Source: Gammaproteobacteria bacterium (GTDB taxonomy: Bacteria > Pseudomonadota > Gammaproteobacteria > Xanthomonadales > Marinicellaceae). From it: a stretch of 9,050 nt of DNA. Of the stretch, positions 7,649 to 9,050 are shown piece after piece. The stretch's first letter is position 1, and each line of letters opens with the position of its first letter. Under the pieces are notes generated by a model. That model worked only from the letters and a program-made list of their open reading frames with translations, ran no database searches and was not told the DNA's origin. The stretch covers positions 1-9,050 of the forward strand of contig JAUHZH010000061.1 in NCBI GenBank assembly GCA_030426065.1. Reading direction: 5' to 3'. The translations under genes were made by a program, and so were the position numbers.

Positions 7649-7668
7649 AATGTGATAAACATCACGTT
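7649..7668. promoter_or_regulatory. CRP-like operator upstream of the signalling operon
   Basis: AATGTGAT-aaac-ATCACGTT is an inverted repeat with 8-bp arms, one mismatch and a 4-nt centre. It matches the gammaproteobacterial CRP consensus (TGTGA-N6-TCACA) at every core position but the last. Its centre (7658.5) lies roughly 95 bp upstream of the predicted start point, close to the -92.5 class I activator position. CRP or a relative such as Vfr or Clp is the likely binder, which is inference from the motif alone. Confidence 0.65.
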
Positions 7669-7673
7669 TTTCA

Positions 7674-7701
7674 ACCCTTATTTGTCCAAAGACCCTTATT
7701 T
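7674..7701. repeat. Direct repeat ACCCTTATTT, two copies 18 bp apart
   Basis: Two exact copies of ACCCTTATTT (7674-7683 and 7692-7701) lie next to the CRP-like site on its upstream side. They may be tandem regulator half-sites or simply AT-rich chance repeats. Confidence 0.4.
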
Positions 7702-7708
7702 TACGCCC

Positions 7709-7760
7709 AAATGGATTCAGCACGCCCCCATTTGTTCACGACCCAGCTTGCACACTGGTC
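7709..7760 (-). other. Two weak hairpins after the acyltransferase gene, no U-tract
   Basis: On the minus strand GACCAG/CTGGGTC (7740-7760) forms a six-pair stem with one bulge, and AAATGG/CCATTT (7709-7733) forms another six-pair stem. Neither is followed by a run of T, so this is not a canonical terminator. Read-through from the LPS genes into the signalling unit is possible. Confidence 0.25.
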
Positions 7761-7763
7761 AAA

Positions 7764-7778
7764 TGACAAATTTTGTCA
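7764..7778. repeat. Perfect inverted repeat overlapping the acyltransferase stop codon
   Basis: TGACAAA-T-TTTGTCA is a perfect 7-bp inverted repeat with a single central base. The acyltransferase stop codon lies within one arm (7776-7778). The centre is too short for a full RNA hairpin, so if functional it is more likely a protein site on DNA. Confidence 0.4.
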
Positions 7779-8660
7779 CTTTTCATAAAAGGGCTTGCCG
7801 TCCAATTTGGTGTGCTTGAATCGGCGGTGTGCCCAAAGGTACTGGGCAGGATGTTGTTTGATTTTTTCTTCAAACAATTGGTTCATCTGTTGAAGTGCCA
7901 AAACGTGTTGTTCAGTACCCATCGCTGGAATCGGAGGACACACTTCTATGTGCCAATGCCCTTTCCCTTGACGAAAACAAAACCATGGAATGGCAGCAAT
8001 TCCTTTTGACTCCGTGATTTTGGCTGGCCCAAGCGTTGTCGCAGCCGGAACACCAAAGAACTCAATCATTTCATGATTGTATGAAAAGTGCTGATCGGGA
8101 GCGTAATACACACCATGCCCCTTCTTGACGGACTTTAACAAAGACCGGATGTCTTTTTTGTCGATGACTTTTTCAACAAACTGGAGCCTTGCTTTTTGGT
8201 AATGGGCTTCCAGCTTTTTGTTGTTGTGTTCTCTGGCCAGCATGTGACCCACGGGCAAGCCCTGTGACCTCAAATGGGCATTCAAGCCTTTGATGCCCCA
8301 TTCAATAGAAGTGGTGTGGCATGACAACAGCAAGACACCTTGACCTTGCTCCAATACGGGCAGTAAATGTTCAAGGCCAGAGAAACTGAAACGCCTTTCC
8401 AAGCCTCGATCACTCGACCACAAAGCCGCCATCATTTCAACCACCCCTTGCCCTGTGGCAATCAGGTTATCACGAACCAATTGATCTTGCTGATCGGTTG
8501 CCATGTGAGCGAAACAGGCTTTGATGTTGGTTCTGACCACCTTTTTTCGGCTGTTTGGCAGGATCCAGAACAACCAACCCAAACCCCGCCCAAAGCACAT
8601 CTGCCATGACAAAGGCAGGCGACAAAACAATTTCGCTAAATACACCCATACATCAGTCAT
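7776..8660 (-). CDS. LpxL/HtrB-type lipid A acyltransferase
   Basis: A 294-residue inner-membrane enzyme of the lysophospholipid acyltransferase superfamily. It is expected to transfer an acyl chain from acyl-ACP to a lipid A precursor (late acylation of LPS). The N-terminus (about 8-35) is hydrophobic and amphipathic, as in LpxL. The catalytic HX4E motif is His115-Glu120 (SCHTTSIEWG). Other family marks are RKKVVRTNIKACF (38-50), YYAPDQHF (185-192), FFGVPAATTLGPAKI (201-215) and the C-terminal YLWAHRRFK (274-282). The length is close to E. coli LpxL (about 306). The start at 8660 overlaps the glycosyltransferase stop by 8 nt and lacks a clear ribosome binding site, suggesting translational coupling. 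The choice among LpxL, LpxM or another acyl acceptor cannot be settled from sequence by eye. Confidence 0.9.
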   Translation of the reverse strand: MTDVWVYLAKLFCRLPLSWQMCFGRGLGWLFWILPNSRKKVVRTNIKACFAHMATDQQDQLVRDNLIATGQGVVEMMAALWSSDRGLERRFSFSGLEHLLPVLEQGQGVLLLSCHTTSIEWGIKGLNAHLRSQGLPVGHMLAREHNNKKLEAHYQKARLQFVEKVIDKKDIRSLLKSVKKGHGVYYAPDQHFSYNHEMIEFFGVPAATTLGPAKITESKGIAAIPWFCFRQGKGHWHIEVCPPIPAMGTEQHVLALQQMNQLFEEKIKQHPAQYLWAHRRFKHTKLDGKPFYEK

Positions 8661-9050
8661 TGTTTTTTTGCAGTTCGTACAACTTGGCGTATTTCAAATA
8701 AGCGTAATAACTGTTCAAGCTGGCATTGATGACGCCTGCCAGGCCATTGAAAATCTGCCTTTTGACCAGGTATTGTCGGAGAAAGTAAAAAGGCGGGTAC
8801 AACAGTAAGCGGATGGCAGAACAACGCTGGCCTCGGTCGTATTTTTGCTGAGCTGCCAATGCCGAATAGCGATTGATCTTGTCTAATTTGATTTGGATCG
8901 AGCGCTCACCATAATGTTTGAAAGGTGCATTCAAACGTTTCTTTTTTTCCACCAACTGGATTGACTCATGCACCAAATCTTGGCTCATTTGACCTTTGCT
9001 TCGATCAAACAACCTGATGAATTCATTGCGCTTGACCCAGGGGTGGGCCC
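8653..9050 (-). CDS. Family 2 glycosyltransferase, C-terminal part (WaaE-like)
   Basis: The frame is open to the right edge, and about 132 C-terminal residues are visible. HPWVKRNEFIRLFDRSKG, then DLVHESI and a segment around KHYGERSIQIKLDKINRYSALAA match the end of WaaE/KdtX-like GT2 enzymes, which add a sugar to the LPS core or related glycans. The Val-His-Glu stretch is typical of the acceptor side of the active site. The nucleotide-binding DxD part lies beyond the window. The C-terminal region is basic and aromatic (RLLLYPPFYFLRQYLVKRQIFNG ... NSYYAYLKYAKLYE), probably membrane-associated. A TTG at 9012 could be misread as a start, but the coding frame continues above it. The gene overlaps the acyltransferase by 8 nt, supporting a shared LPS role. 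The exact sugar and acceptor are unknown. Confidence 0.82.
   Translation of the reverse strand, partial: AHPWVKRNEFIRLFDRSKGQMSQDLVHESIQLVEKKKRLNAPFKHYGERSIQIKLDKINRYSALAAQQKYDRGQRCSAIRLLLYPPFYFLRQYLVKRQIFNGLAGVINASLNSYYAYLKYAKLYELQKNND

Overview
All genes in this window lie on the minus strand, so transcription runs from right to left. The base composition is moderate, the genes are tightly packed, and the acyltransferase and glycosyltransferase point to an LPS-bearing outer membrane. This suggests a Gram-negative, probably gammaproteobacterial genome. A marine Marinicella-like or Xanthomonadales-related lineage would fit the mix of proteins, but that is recall and impression, not a search result.

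Right end (7776-9050): the C-terminal part of a WaaE-like family 2 glycosyltransferase runs in from the right edge. It overlaps by 8 nt an LpxL/HtrB-type lipid A acyltransferase. Together they look like a short LPS-assembly operon.

Middle (about 7670 down to 1155): an intergenic region carries a CRP-like operator and a plausible sigma-70 promoter. It precedes a five-gene unit made of a secreted protein of unknown function, an FHA-GAF protein, a membrane Ser/Thr kinase with TolB-like and TPR regions, a sensor-less NarX/DegS-type histidine kinase, and a NarL-type response regulator. The genes are 10 nt apart or overlap by 26, 4 and 4 nt, and a probable Rho-independent terminator follows the last one. 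The layout suggests one signalling device joining Ser/Thr phosphorylation and pThr reading (FHA) to a His-Asp phosphorelay ending in transcription. Each family is known. Their physical coupling in one translationally overlapped unit, with a secreted first product, is the most interesting thing here. The functional link is inference.

Left end (1-1063): the N-terminal 354 residues of a secreted subtilisin-like (S8) protease with its own ribosome binding site. The catalytic Asp, His and oxyanion Asn are visible, and the catalytic Ser lies beyond the left edge. It may or may not be a target of the signalling unit.

No tRNA, rRNA, CRISPR array, insertion sequence or integration site was seen.
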